NCBI GenBank assembly: GCA_000310025.1
Contig: FN649746.1
Span: 997,653 to 1,037,237, forward strand
Direction: 5' to 3'
Source: Ectocarpus siliculosus
Lineage: Eukaryota > Sar > Phaeophyceae > Ectocarpales > Ectocarpaceae
Length of the DNA: 39,585 nt
Shown: one piece after another, positions 1 to 11,560 of the stretch
Position numbering within the stretch: the first letter of the stretch is position 1
Layout: each line of letters opens with the position of its first letter
The notes under the pieces: generated by a model
Told to the model about the DNA's origin: nothing
What the model saw: only the letters and a program-made list of their open reading frames with translations
The model's database searches: none
Program-made: the position numbers and the translations under genes

Positions 1-640
1 TTGCCCCATGAAAACAGGTGTTCATTTAAAGATTCCCACAGTTAACCTTTTTCCATTGGTTGTGGGTTTACACCACAGGGGCCATTACCTTGGGTGGAAA
101 ATTACCAGGTTTAAAAGTGATGTTCCTTTTTGCGGGGACCCCCCCATTACCGGAAAAAGCAGATTTAGGGTGGTTTTCTTCCCCCTCCTTCCTTTTTTTG
201 GGGGGTGAGTTACATTTCGGGAGACACATTTTTTTTTGGGGAGCGAGTTTTGAAAAAGGGAAGCCCGGTAGATCCCTTTGGGGGGGTAGACCCCATTTGG
301 ATTTACCCACATGTTTTTCTTTTATTTTTTTGTTTCCCTTTTGGCCTTTTAGGACCCCAACCGGGGATAGTGTTAGGGCCAAAATTGAGGAAAAAATTTC
401 CACCCCCCAAGATAAACCCATTACAAAAGACACCACGTTCGGGTTTTTTGGTTTTTTTTTTTTTTTTGGGGGCCCCAGGGATTAAAATTTGGAGGGCCGG
501 GGAAAAAAACCATTCGGGATTCCCCAAAACGTTTTGGACCATATGTTTGGAGTGGGGATTTTGGGCCGGGGCGCGGGGGGGGGGGGGGGGGCACCGCATT
601 GAGAGCCAAACTACGGTGTTCTCGGGGGGAGGTCTAGCAT
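1..640. other. Homopolymer-inflated, probably low-quality sequence
   Basis: The first 640 bases are packed with long runs of one base: T runs near 220-240 and 445-470, and a G run of about 18 near 574-591. Many words look like stretched copies of ordinary sequence. The character stops abruptly near 640, after which base use resembles the rest of the window. No open frame here has splice sites or protein-like composition. I read it as a poor-quality contig end or unpolished gap fill. A genuine low-complexity tract is the alternative. Confidence 0.6.
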
Positions 641-2320
641 GAACGAAAAGGGACTGGCAAGACAAGCAGAAAATAGGCCCAAGAGCTGGAGAAACGGGAC
701 GTGTAAGAAGGCAGACATAGACTCAGGCTTGCCGTCGACTTGTTGGACGTTGTTCGTAATAAATCCCGCCCAGCCAACAGCAGCAGCAGTTGGCGGTGGA
801 TCCAACCCCATCGACATCGTTCTCCGCGGAAGTCAACGATACGGAGGCCGAATATAACGAAAAAACCATACGGGATCAATCGCCTATCAGTAGCACTCGC
901 GAGCTTGGTATTAGTACGGGGTTACGGTTACAGTAGGAGTATCATAGGAATACGAAACCCCCCTCTCTATATACGATAGATTAATAATAAAATCCTCGCG
1001 AAGATGGTTCTCGCTTATGGAACCGAAACAGGCTTTGTCTCCTCTACTCACGGTGCTGCCCAATGGCCGCTTCCCTTGCTGCGCCAACGGCTGGTCGCTC
1101 TCCGCTCCCGCCCGGGGCGGCTTCCCCATTGGCAACAAAGACGTCAGCGTGTTGCCTGGCGCATCCCAAGAGGGGTTGTATTGAGCTGCGCGCAGAGTTT
1201 AGGGGCAGCCGACAAGGTGTGGTGATGCTTGTTAAATAAACAAGTTGGACCGCTCGGAAGCCGACGATGAGGTTGAATGAACCCGAGCTGCACAAACTAC
1301 AACCAGGCTAACCTTCGGTATACCGAGAGAACAGCAGTTCGGTAACACTTGCTAGTCAGCATGTACAACACTTGGCTGTAGCAGCAAGAGGCCGACATGG
1401 TTACCGAAGAAGGAAAATAACTGGTGATGTTCGCAAAAAGCGAGACATAGCAACCGTTCAGATCGCAGAGATGCGAGTCGCTCACCGCGGTTGTAGATTA
1501 CAGCAGTGGGTGTGTGCCAATAGCGCGGTAGCCGGTGGATTAGGGCCGGTGCCCTATAAAGCGCCGGCGAAATTGCTGGGCACAGACTGAATGAACAAGT
1601 CATTATGTACATTGAATAACGCCGGTCGATGCGCCGGGCACATACCGGCGTTATTAAGGGCCCTCCAATGTATTGTTCCAGCGGTTGTCTGCCGAGAAGC
1701 CGGGGGGGTTACAGCAGTACTGCTGTCTGCTGTAGGCCAAACATCCCGCGTGCAACTACAGGAAACAGTGCAGCAGGCATCAGTACCACAACATCGAGTC
1801 TTGGCAATAATTTTCGCCTCTCTCATCAGCGAGTTCTGCAGTGAGACTACCCAGCAGCCGTGCATATAGGATAAAATGGTGGGTTAATTGCTACCGATCT
1901 TGCTGGCTACAGGGGGGTAGAAGACTTGGAACATGCAAGGACTTCTTGCACTGCTGTAGATAGGGCGCCCGCGGACACCGGCTTTCTTTCATTTGTTGTT
2001 CTCCGCTGGTATCGAACGTACCTGGGGGAGCGCTCCCTCCAGCGGGAAGAACAGGCTGCTCATGACGAGGAGATAATTCCATTACGCCAAGGTCTTTGTT
2101 AGGGCACAGCAGCAGGACGTATGCCGCCGCGCCACAGTGTTGAAGTGCCCGTTGCCGCCGTCTTGCCGCCGTCCCGAGAAGCGGGCAGGGGCACCGCAGA
2201 AGATAGTAATCTGCTGTATGTGACTCCCCCGCCGGTCAGTATAGCGGTTCAAAATATGTTTTGCATTTGAAGATATCACACACACACAGCGAGAGCACAG
2301 CGTTGACGGAGTAGATCAGG
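641..2320. other. Intergenic region upstream of the cyclophilin gene
   Basis: No convincing coding exon is visible on either strand. The open frames are short and lack both splice-site pairs and protein-like composition. Several copies of the ACAGCAGTA-type motif occur here, including a perfect palindrome at 1711-1726. A short CA run (near 2279-2287) and AT-richer sequence lie just upstream of the presumed start codon at 2321, where a promoter and 5' UTR would be expected. I cannot pick out a TATA box with confidence. Confidence 0.5.
1711..1726. repeat. Perfect 16-bp palindrome built from the ACAGCAGTA motif
   Basis: The sequence acagcagtactgctgt equals its own reverse complement. It is two overlapping, oppositely oriented copies of the 9-mer ACAGCAGTA, which recurs across the window. 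Function is unknown. It could be a protein-binding palindrome or the end of a repeat element. Confidence 0.7.
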
Positions 2321-5300
2321 ATGAACCTCCCCTCTAGCACTGGATGCCGACAGGCGTTCATTCGAACCGTTCGCGCTTCGGCCGGTTCTCGGGCTTCCCA
2401 TTCCAGCACCGTAAGGGTTGTCGACTACCGACCCCTGGAATCCTGCTCCTACAATGCATACATCCGGCGTACCCACAGCAGCTGTAGCACCTCTTCTGCG
2501 TCTGGCATAGCAGCCAGTCCTCGCCACGATACAACTGCTTTTACCAGAGACGCTGTTCGATCGGCGGCACTGGCCAAGAGGAAGGTGGAGAACGGCCCTC
2601 TGTCGGGGGTCAAGGGCGCCCCATCCACCGCCGGGTATTCCACTACCACCACCTCTACGGCCGGAGGTTCGACTACCCCGCCGCCTCCGGCGAACAACAA
2701 CAGCGGCAAGCGGGGCGGGGGAGCGCTTACGCTGGTGGGCGCGGCGCTCTTGTTCGCTGGAGGGTACTTCGGCGCGCAGCTCCTCAAAGGTTCTGGATCT
2801 TCGAAGGGAAGCACACCGGTAGGAAAACAAGGAGAGGGAGGGATATTGACGTGAGATAGCACACTCCCTTGGCCCATCCTGAAAGCTCGATTTACCGATT
2901 ACTCCACGATGGAAGAGAATGCATGAATCCAACGACAAGTCTTTGGAAAACTCTCGACGGCACGCGGTACCAACAATGCGATTCGTCGGCACCGCCACTC
3001 TTTCTGCCGTGGGGAGTAGTAATTGAGCCTTGAAAATCGGGCCACGGGGGGTGTGATATTTTCTGTCATCTTACGGTACATACGCATGTTTGTTTGCGGT
3101 AGTCGTGCTGGGGAAGCTCTGCACCAACTGCTGTACCGGTCCCTAACCTCTCGGCCGTTTGCTCATTGACTGTCCAGCAGTCTGGGCTAGACAGCCTGAG
3201 GATACGAACACTCCTAGAGTGTATAGTATAGGAGTGTATCTCCAAGAAAGTGTTCGGAGGCGAGGATAAGGCGGTGGATTGGTATTCGACCAAAGACCGA
3301 CCGCCAGGGTGTTTAGATGAAATACCTTCATGTTTCCAACATCGGGAGGAGGGATGACCCGGTGGCAGCATCCTCTGGCATGGGGGATTTGGGCATGAAC
3401 CTCACAACGCTGGTATGTTGGCGGCCACTCCGCCATCCTCCTAACACTTTCTTAAACAGTCGCTTCGTCTCTGCCCTGCCTGCCACCGAATGTGCGCTGA
3501 CATTGTTGTCATACATAACCTCAGGCTGGTTGCCTAGATTACCTATACCAGCCCTGTACCTTGTAAATGCCTTGATCCGTCCGACAGCTGGCCGCTTGAG
3601 ACTTCCAGTCTCGTCTTAGTCTCTCTCTTCCCCCCTCCTGCTGCTTCTCGCAATGGATTCGTCGTTTGGTGTGTCGCTGTCTGTGACCTGGCATGCTCTA
3701 CTGCTGTACGTCTCGTTGCATGTGGCCTTGCTTGCAGGCATCACCCACAGACGACGACGAAGAGCCAGCTATTCCTCAGGTAATCTTGTCGACGACGCTT
3801 TTGTGCTGTGTGTTCGTTCTGCTGCCGCCGTTAGCGTTGCTGTTGTTGGTGTGTTGTCTGATGGTGTTATTCAGCTGAAGATGGTGTGAACACAACTGCA
3901 ACACTCATAATGTTTTTGTGTCTTGTTCGATTTTCGACGGTGCTTTCCTCTCGGTGTACTGTATGTAGTTCCTCCCGTCACTCTTGACAGCCCGAGAATG
4001 TTGTTCAACCTTTCGCTACTCTCCTGTTTTTCACCCGCATATTCGTTTTTTGTAGTTTTCTTACAATACCACAACAAAAGTAATCTCTACAGTGCTGGTT
4101 TTCATGTTGGGTGTAACAGCAGTTCGTTGTCCTGTTGACTTTGGTAGCGTGAATGCTTGAGATGAGATCGCAAATGACCTTTTCTTCGTCTCCATGTTGT
4201 TTTCTGCTTTCCGTCCTTGCCTTGCTGGACAACAGGCCGCGATGACAACTCATTCTCTTCCTTTCGACGTCTAACTCTCCTGCTTGAGAACAGGCCGCGG
4301 TAACGGACAAGGTTTTCTTCGACGTGGAGATTGACGGCTTACCGGCGGGGAGGGTGATCATGGGGCTGTACGGAGCGGTCGTTCCCAGGACAGCTAAGAA
4401 CTTCGTCGGCCTCTGCAAAGGAGACCCGGTACGGAAGCAATGGGCATATTTTGGCCTAAGCTCGTTTCTTATTTTGTCTATGGCGTACTGTATCCCCGCG
4501 GCGACTAAATATAGGTTCTAGTGTAGGACTGAGCATCTGTTCTTATGGCCAAGGTCTTAGATGTTGGATTCTTTTAGGCTCAAGTTCGTAACTGCTATGT
4601 TCTTAATGCGTGGCGCGTTCTGTAGCACACCATGGCCATGCGCAGTCGACGTACAGCTTGCGCCTACGTGTAGATGGTCCCATAGGTCGACGAAGCTTCG
4701 GGTACCAGGGGCTTGGGGGATTGCTATGCAAACGTCGGTGTCGCTCATACGCGTACGAGGCACCACGTGATTTTTCCAGCCAGTAGGGCTAGACTTGCCC
4801 CGCCCAACCGAACGTTGGGGTGGGATTTGGTATTTCCTTTTCTCATTCGGAAGATGTTTTTTCAGCCCCCCCCCCCTGTCCCCATGCATGGTCAATGCTC
4901 GCCAGTTGCAATGCATGCGATGGGATTGCTATCGCTACCGAAAAATCAATGTCTTCTCCGTTTTCGTTTTTTCGCAACAGAAGCAGAGGAGACAGCCCTT
5001 CGGCTACAAAGGGTCTATTTTTCATCGCGCCATACCTGGCTTCATGGTTCAGGTGAAACTCTTGGCCCCCGCGCGCTCTTTAGCGGTTCCCGCCAGGAGC
5101 GGCTGCTTATGTGCGTCGTTTTGTAGACCACTGGACACATACCTGTTGCCACCTGTGTGCCGATGGGATGCACCATAAAGGCATTCCTTTCAAGGTGTGC
5201 GTGATTCTCAGGTCATGCGTTCAGGACAGCCCTTTCGCGACGGTCGAATCGCTTGGTCGGCGCTGTGCCCCGTGACCTGTTCAGCCAATGAGACCGCGAC

Positions 5301-6944
5301 GTGCCGCCCTCTGGCGGTCCTTTCGGAATTCAGGGGTGTTGCGGTCGGTTGGGAGACTGTGTGGACGCAAGCACTAGCAGCACGATATCTTGCCCTCTTC
5401 TCTGCCACGAAACAGGGAGGTGATTTTACGAGAGGCAATGGAACCGGGGGAGTCTCAATTTTTGGAGCGAAGTTCGACGACGAAGATATGTCTCAGCTGA
5501 AGCATGTCGGGCCTGGGGTGAGTCAAGGGTTGATCAATGATAGATACGGGACTCTACGAAGGGTGGAGCGATTTACCGTGGGTTGCGTACGGTATTACAC
5601 CCCAAGGACCGATTTTCGAAGCTGTATTTCTCCACGATGTAGAGTACACCAAAATCAAATGATAGAAAAAGCCCTCGACGAGAAATATCCAAGGCCGCCA
5701 TTGTTTCCGGCAACAGAATTGTATTTGCTGCAGGGCAGCCAAGCTTTGAAAAAATCTGTCCACGGTATGCGTAGGTAGGTATCAAATACCGAAGCTTCGG
5801 AAATGCCGCTTGCCGCCGAGTTGAAAACGTGGGTGTTGTTTGGGGAAGACAATTTGAATTTGAGTGGGCCCTACATGGGATAGGTGTCCGGTGCCTTTGT
5901 GACATTGACGCTGGTTTGGCCTCCACCATGGCCAGCAAAGGCTGGCTTCTCACCGACGATAGAGAATCAACAACGTATACACACAAGAAGACCACGAGTG
6001 ATGCTTCGGTTGGAGGGTCACCTAATCTAACACTTTTGGGTAGGGAGACAGACACACGCTACGTAAACCTGTTGACCGCGTCCTATTTTGCAGTAAGATC
6101 AATGAGACGGAGCCGCACGTTTTTTCCCAAGAGTGTAAGATTTCACCCCAAACGCACACCCACCTACCGAAGCAGCAGTCTCACGGTGCAAACAAACTCC
6201 AGACAGCCGCCTTGCTAAGCAGGCACTTGGCGAGCAAGCGCGCGATCAGACAATCACAGCGGCATATGTGTTTTATGCGCAAGGCTAACAACTAACCCTA
6301 TCACCCCCAGGTTTTGAGCATGGCCAACTCAGGGCCGAATTCTAATGGCAGTCAGTTTTTCATCACCACCGCCCCGTGCGGATGGCTCGACGGCAAGCAT
6401 GTCGTGTTCGGGCAAGTTCTTCAGGGAATGGATGTCGTCTTCCGGTGCGTGCGCTCCCCCCCCCCGTCTACATTCTGCCGTTACTGTTCGCCCCAGTGGT
6501 TTCGTGGGCCACGGCAACGGGCAAATTCCTCTTTGATTGGGTTGTATTTTTGAATTGCGTTGTCAGTGTTAGACGGGACGGAAGAGGGACTACGCTGCGG
6601 GGGAGGGATCCAGCAGTTCATTCGCTCACACGCTGCGAGCTACTTTTGGTTGTTCGCGTTGTTGTTGCAGGCTGAGCAATCCAAAAGCTGCGGCTCCCCT
6701 GTCCCTGATTCTGTCAGCGCGCTCGTATGATGTGCGTATGTATTGATTGAGCTAGACATACAAATTACAAGCGGGAGCAGGCATGACGAAAGGAACCCAT
6801 TGGTTAACGACTCGAATTCCGCTCCACACGGCCGTCTTGATGCGCGACGTTGTGCTTCCGTTCGCCGATCGACGCTTCGCCTGCTGCAGGATCGAGGACC
6901 TGGGCAGCAGGAGTGGGAAGCTGAGCGGCAAGGTGACGGGGTGA
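2321..6944 (+). CDS. Membrane-anchored cyclophilin (peptidyl-prolyl cis-trans isomerase)
   Basis: Seven exons: 2321-2818, 3738-3779, 4294-4428, 4996-5052, 5416-5517, 6311-6444, 6890-6944. All introns are GT-AG and the phases agree, giving about 340 residues. Cyclophilins isomerise Xaa-Pro peptide bonds. Residues 185-340 form the domain, opening [10 protein letters not shown] and including [17 protein letters not shown]. Every catalytic or cyclosporin-contact position I can align to human CypA is kept: Arg236, Phe241, Met242, Gln244, Ala283, Gln293, Phe295, Trp303, Leu304 and His308. Residues 1-35 are Arg/Ser-rich with few acids, like a mitochondrial presequence. Residues 135-155 ([20 protein letters not shown]) are a membrane segment, followed by a Ser/Gly and acidic linker (DDDEE). 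I infer an organelle-membrane anchor with the isomerase in a soluble compartment; mitochondrion is the best guess. The frame ends KVTG-stop, about 7 residues short of the usual C terminus. The exon 4 acceptor could lie up to 15 bases upstream. Confidence 0.9.
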
Positions 6945-7440
6945 TTGACCAGGCTTGGCGCTAGTACTGTTGACTTAGGGTGTCACGACGAATACGGCCG
7001 AAACCGACGGGATCTCTGCTTCATATTAGTTGTCCCTATGTGCTCCCTCTTGCCTTATTTCTGTTACTTCGCGGAGGGTGTTTAGCTCAGCGTGTTGGGT
7101 GTTTCTGGGAGTGGTCGCGTACATGTACAGCCCCCCCCCCCTAATCTTCACGCGTGACAAGCGTCTTCGAGGGGTGAAACCCGCTGAAGATTCAGTTGTC
7201 TAGGGTTTCCACGTCTTGCACGCAAAGCGTTGAGTGTTTATTGTTGTATTGTTGTTGGAACCGTTTTTACACGACCCACTTTTGTTTTTTTTCAAATCTT
7301 GATATTGTATTTCAATCTGAATCTTTCAATCGAGACTTGAATCTAAATTCCAAAATCGAGAATCTTGCCTCCTCCGAGGTTCATGCGGACGAGTTTGATT
7401 GATTTGGCTACAGGGTTGTGTGCCTTCTCCCTCCGATGTT
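6945..7440. other. 3' flank of the cyclophilin gene, no gene seen
   Basis: The stretch is T-rich (for example 7240-7300), with a C run near 7132-7141. No exon with credible composition is visible, and no clear last cyclophilin exon encoding the usual I-A-D-C-G ending was found. It probably holds the cyclophilin 3' UTR and spacer. Confidence 0.4.
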
Positions 7441-7615
7441 CGCATAAGAGGCTTTGCCGTACGAACGGAACGGTTTCGCTACATCTGTCAAGGTTCCCGC
7501 TAGTCCTAGTCATAGTCCTAGTCGCATCAGAGGCTCTGCCGTGCTCTTCCACGGCAGTAAAACAGCCAAACGAACGGCTCATTGTTACCAATATCTGTCA
7601 AGTTTCCCGCTAGTC
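7441..7615 (+). repeat. Imperfect direct duplication
   Basis: Two diverged copies lie next to each other. Copy 1 is about 7441-7507 and copy 2 about 7521-7615. Both start with a GCAT-AGAGGCT-TGCCGT block, contain CGAACGG and end with a TCTGTCAAG-TTCCCGCTAGTCCT block. Copy 2 carries roughly 28 extra bases in the middle, including a small CCGTG/CACGG inverted repeat. The short unit TAGTCCTAGTC also repeats at the junction. Confidence 0.65.
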
Positions 7616-7868
7616 CTGTCTGCGTCAATCCACGCATCATGACCGTGCCGTACCCACACACACTCAATCTACACCCGATTTGGCGGATGTTAACCGTAGA
7701 TTTCTCGCTTTTCTTCATCATGGAGTGAACAGTCCCTGGATGGGTTTTGCCGAAGCGCTGCAGCATCACGTCCGTCACGGCTGCAAACGATGCTGAACAG
7801 CGAGTAATCAATCGCGACAGCTCGCCCCGTGTGACCTCGAACCCATCGGGGAGCCGCCCATCGCCCAT
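7527..7868 (-). CDS. Possible first exon of an unidentified minus-strand gene
   Basis: An ATG at 7868 opens a frame that begins MGDGRLPDGFEVTRGELSRL, then an amphipathic stretch ending in MMKKSEKST. Composition over the first 55 residues is protein-like, and a possible splice donor (ACG followed by gttaac) lies near 7700. Beyond that point the frame runs into the duplicated repeat at 7441-7615, so only about 7700-7868 is a serious candidate. No family is recognised and no partner exon was identified. Chance open frame is the main alternative. Confidence 0.22.
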   Translation of the reverse strand: MGDGRLPDGFEVTRGELSRLITRCSASFAAVTDVMLQRFGKTHPGTVHSMMKKSEKSTVNIRQIGCRLSVCGYGTVMMRGLTQTGLAGNLTDIGNNEPFVWLFYCRGRARQSL

Positions 7869-8581
7869 TCGAACTACCCACGAAAATTTTATTCGGTCAG
7901 CCTAATAGTAGGCGTCTAGGGGTCGACAAACCACATATAAGGCGAAGCGTTGGCGAAGCGTTCGCCCTAGTTCCTGGATTCGGAAGCTTACAGACAGCTT
8001 GTTGATGGGGAATCGGGAGGAATGGAAGCAGCAATGTGCCGGCTGTTCCGTTTGCTCGCCGTGCTTGGTAGGAGTCGCCGAGACTGGAAACGATCTTAAG
8101 CATGACGTGATCAGTGGTGGAAACGATGAGGTCCCTCGGTAGTTGTCTTGCAGAGCACCTTGATTGTTGCGTCTTTATTCTCCTGTGGGACTACGTTACC
8201 TTTCGAGAAAGCTGACGAGAACGACGCTGAAATGTCTACGGGCAACTGCTAATCTGCCTGCTGGGATTTCAATTGTTGTGGTCTTCACACAAACAAACCG
8301 TTCCGGTCTCCGTTCAGGACCTTGTACTATCGGTGCTGGTCCAATTGACGCGCAGCCTTCCGTGTCAGTTGGACCGGTATGGGATTCCAATGCTGTGGAA
8401 ATTGGTGCCTCGCTGCCGAGTATCTCCTGCTACTTCACGTCTCATCGACTGCATCACGGCGACGCTTGCGTTAGAATGGAAGATCCGTGAAATATACAGT
8501 GCCGAAACACAAAGTTCCGGTTTACCATGTCCTGTTGCTCCGTTCGGTGAAAAACCGGCTTGTGCCCTCCCGGCTTTTTAG

Positions 8582-8914
8582 AGGATGCAAGATCCTGACC
8601 AAACGACTACGGTATGCATGACTAGGCGCCCTTGGTGTTTGCGAACATCCGCCGCCAAAACCTGTTCGACGCAGGCTGTCATCGCTGGGTGCGGACTGGT
8701 TAAGCGCAACAGCGCCGCGATGGAAACCGAGGGAGCAGGTTGGGGAGGGGCCGACAGCGGCAACAGTTTCCGGGCCAACGCTATGCGCGGGGTACGCGCG
8801 GACGTCCGGGAAGAGAAGGCGGCGGTCAGCAGGGCAGTGGGGAATGCATTCAAGTCTTCGGTTCCGTCTGAGGATGAGAACGGGGCGCGGCAAGGACAGA
8901 AGACGGAAAAGTGA
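8582..8914 (+). CDS. Possible terminal exons of an unidentified gene
   Basis: A candidate acceptor (ggctttttag) precedes 8582. A 30-base exon could end at 8611 before gtatgc. A second acceptor (ttcgacgcag) leads into 8675-8914, which ends with TGA. The frame is phase 0 throughout. The 79-residue product of the last exon is rich in Ala, Glu, Lys, Arg and Gly (VREEKAAVSRAVGNAF is a good amphipathic helix) and looks more like coding sequence than the neighbouring frames. No upstream exon was defined and no family is recognised. The ATG at 8585 also allows a single 109-residue unspliced frame. Confidence 0.35.
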   Translation, partial: RMQDPDQTTTVCMTRRPWCLRTSAAKTCSTQAVIAGCGLVKRNSAAMETEGAGWGGADSGNSFRANAMRGVRADVREEKAAVSRAVGNAFKSSVPSEDENGARQGQKTEK

Positions 8915-11510
8915 ACGCTAGAAACGTAGAGCTTCAGCTGCACCGAAGGGTTGCTGTTCTTCCGGAAGGACCCCAAGGGTACACGTCGGTTGCGGTTTCA
9001 TTCGCGATATCCCGGTCGTGCGATTCGTCGCATTTCGACGGAGCTCGTGTTGGTACTGCACCCGGAGTTCTGAACTTGAGATAGACAGAGCGGCACGGCC
9101 TTAACAGAGAACCAAAGTGCAACCTGATGCCGTTTTTCGTCTTCCGTCGTGTACGCCAGCCCGATGTTTGGTGTTGCCACACCCGGCAGTGACGGATCTG
9201 CGTCTGTTCCCAACAGTACGGCTGGCAGTGCGAGGTCACCCTAGGTCACCCTGTGCTCAACGAGTTGGAGTTGGCATGTGCAGAACTCCTGTTCCTCGCA
9301 CCTTGGTGAAACCAGGAAGTGCCATCGACGGTCTGTGTGTCCGATGGCCACAAAACCACTTTACACCGTGCTCTAAACACGAACACCTACGCCTATCTCA
9401 ATGAAAAGGCTAATCAACATTGGCCACGCGCAGCATGCAAAGCAGTGGCACCCTTCCGATAAGGCCAGGGGGCTCTCTGTCGGGTTGGATTGGTTTCTGT
9501 TCCCAAAAGGAAAGAACCGGCACAAGCATTTGTGAAAGCGATTATTTGGAAGCGTTTTTTTTGTTCGTTCGGTGGAGATTCTCTGACCCCACTAACGCTA
9601 CACGCACGAGATCGCGGCGGTGCCCTTAGCGAGACCTAGACCTCGGGGTCTGTCGTGGGGATTTTCAACGAATCGCCACCGGTGCCTAACGTCAGCAGTG
9701 TTTCTTGCTTCTGCCCACATCAGCATCCCTTTGGCGTATTTTTAGTGTTGTCTTGCTTCTGTTCCCTTCGCCGCAGCTGAATTCTCTGAACTCAACTAAG
9801 GTACGATGACGAGGTTCGCGGCCCTGCCTCCACCTATACCAGCCCTCGCCAACGTACCGAGTGTTCCACCTCACATCACAGGCAGGCAGCGAAAAGGTAC
9901 ACCAACCACTTCCTCACGAGAAAACACAGATGCGTTTTTCCCCCCACGACGTTCTGCACGACAGAGCAAGATACATCGTCACCCTAGCCTCCACTCAATG
10001 CGCCACTTTAGGACAGAATAGGCGTGCTGCGCCAGTCTCGAGAAGGCTGGTGGCAAGGCAAGCGGTCAAGTCTACGAACAGCGATTCGGCCAAAGTTCGG
10101 CGGCTACCTATTGTTCGTCCGCGGGTGTGAAGGCTAGTCGAGGAAAGACCAACAGCGAGCATGTGGTGCGCTTTCCACAGTCTGTTACTTGGTGTCCCTT
10201 GCGCGGTCACTTAGGGTCAGCTTTCTCAAGTCCTTATTTTGAGTTTTTCGAGGCTCAATTTATTAACTGTCAAGTTCTTATCCCGGGCTCGATAAAACTG
10301 CTGTTGTATCACCAATTCTCTTAAGATCTCAAGGACAAAATTTGGAAGCTACTGGGCACAATTTTTCGGGCCCAGGAATATTCGAAGAAATTTGGAGGAA
10401 CGCCTCCTCTGTACAAATTCCAAAATTTTGGAAATTTTGTACTTTGGAACATAAAATTGGAATGTATCAACGGCCCAGTAAGGGCCTTCTTGTTTTCTTC
10501 GCTTTCTTTGTGTTATACGTACGTTTGTTTGCCTTTGTGGCGATTTTTCTGCGTCATTTTTATTTATTTTGTAAGTGTTGTCTCTATTCCCTTTTGGGGT
10601 GATTAGCCTGCGACCACGTACGCACGGCGGCGTCCGCGTCCGTTTGATCAACCGATGCGGATATTAGAAGGTACTGAACAGAGATCGCAACACGGTTATT
10701 TAACAAACGTAACATTTTTTTTTGTTTTTTTTGTTGTCTTCACTTCAAATCAGCGCTCATAGCACTGGTTAGTGCCGTTTACTCCAACCCATGGATATTA
10801 TTTTTGGAGGTACCTGGACATGTTATGTGGGATTTGAATGTAACTTGATCGCTACATAGTGCGGGATAATTCCCCGAGTAAAGTGCGAGTGCGACTTCCG
10901 ATTTGAAGGATAAAGCGGGGACAGGAGCTTTGCGGCCTCTTTTAGAGGGAGCATGTCCCCCCCTCTCTGTGTGTCCAGTCTACCTTCGAGAGCAAGGCAA
11001 CAGCAAGCACTGTTGTTCGAAGAGGTGAATAAACAAGTGAGATCGCTACGGGTGTAATCCCACAACAGACAAACCACCTTCAGCACCAGAAAGGCCAGTC
11101 GAACTATATCTAGCTGTCGGCATCCCGAGAGACAACTTTGCTTTGGTAGTAGTTTCCACAATGCACCTCGCGATAATGTTACACCGGGTTGTTGGAATCA
11201 TCGTGGCTACACGACGTTGCTCATGGCGATCAACTCGTTCGTGGTTTTGTCTCACATTAATAATCATTCCAGCCTTTTAAGACCCGTAGTCCAACTAACT
11301 CGGACAACTTCCGTGGTCACAGTCTACAGTATCTATACCCCCAATAGGGTGGTGCACGCTTCTCGAGAAGCCGAAAAAGGAAAGAAGGATCTCAGAAAAA
11401 CAAGACACACAACAAAGCATCAAACATTACCAATCAAGGCGAAAAAGTAGTAAAAATTGCCTGATATATCCTCGTTTGCATATATAGCCCTACAGGCCGG
11501 GGCGTATTTG
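8915..11510. other. Gene-poor stretch
   Basis: I see no supported gene in these 2.6 kb. Open frames are short, exist on both strands alike, and lack paired splice sites. Notable parts are AT-rich runs at about 10230-10470 and a poly-T tract at about 10708-10740. A short direct repeat (CTAGGTCACCCT type) lies at about 9232-9253. Confidence 0.4.
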
Positions 11511-11560
11511 CCGCCGGGGCTACACCCGCCGGGGCTACACCGGCCGGGGCTACACCGGCC
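11511..11560. repeat. Minisatellite, 15-bp unit, about 3 copies
   Basis: The unit GCCGGGGCTACACC plus one variable base repeats about three times, with a partial fourth copy. The unit length is a multiple of three, so on the minus strand it reads as repeated Ala-Gly-Val-Ala-Pro in an open frame (11434-11688). That frame has no other support as a gene. Confidence 0.75.

Noticed and set aside
2276-2998. 240-codon minus-strand frame
   Set aside because: It is the antisense shadow of cyclophilin exon 1. Its composition is Arg/Ser-rich and it has no splice sites or family.
5573-6055. 160-codon minus-strand frame
   Set aside because: It lies within a cyclophilin intron, has no motif, and overlaps several equally long frames.
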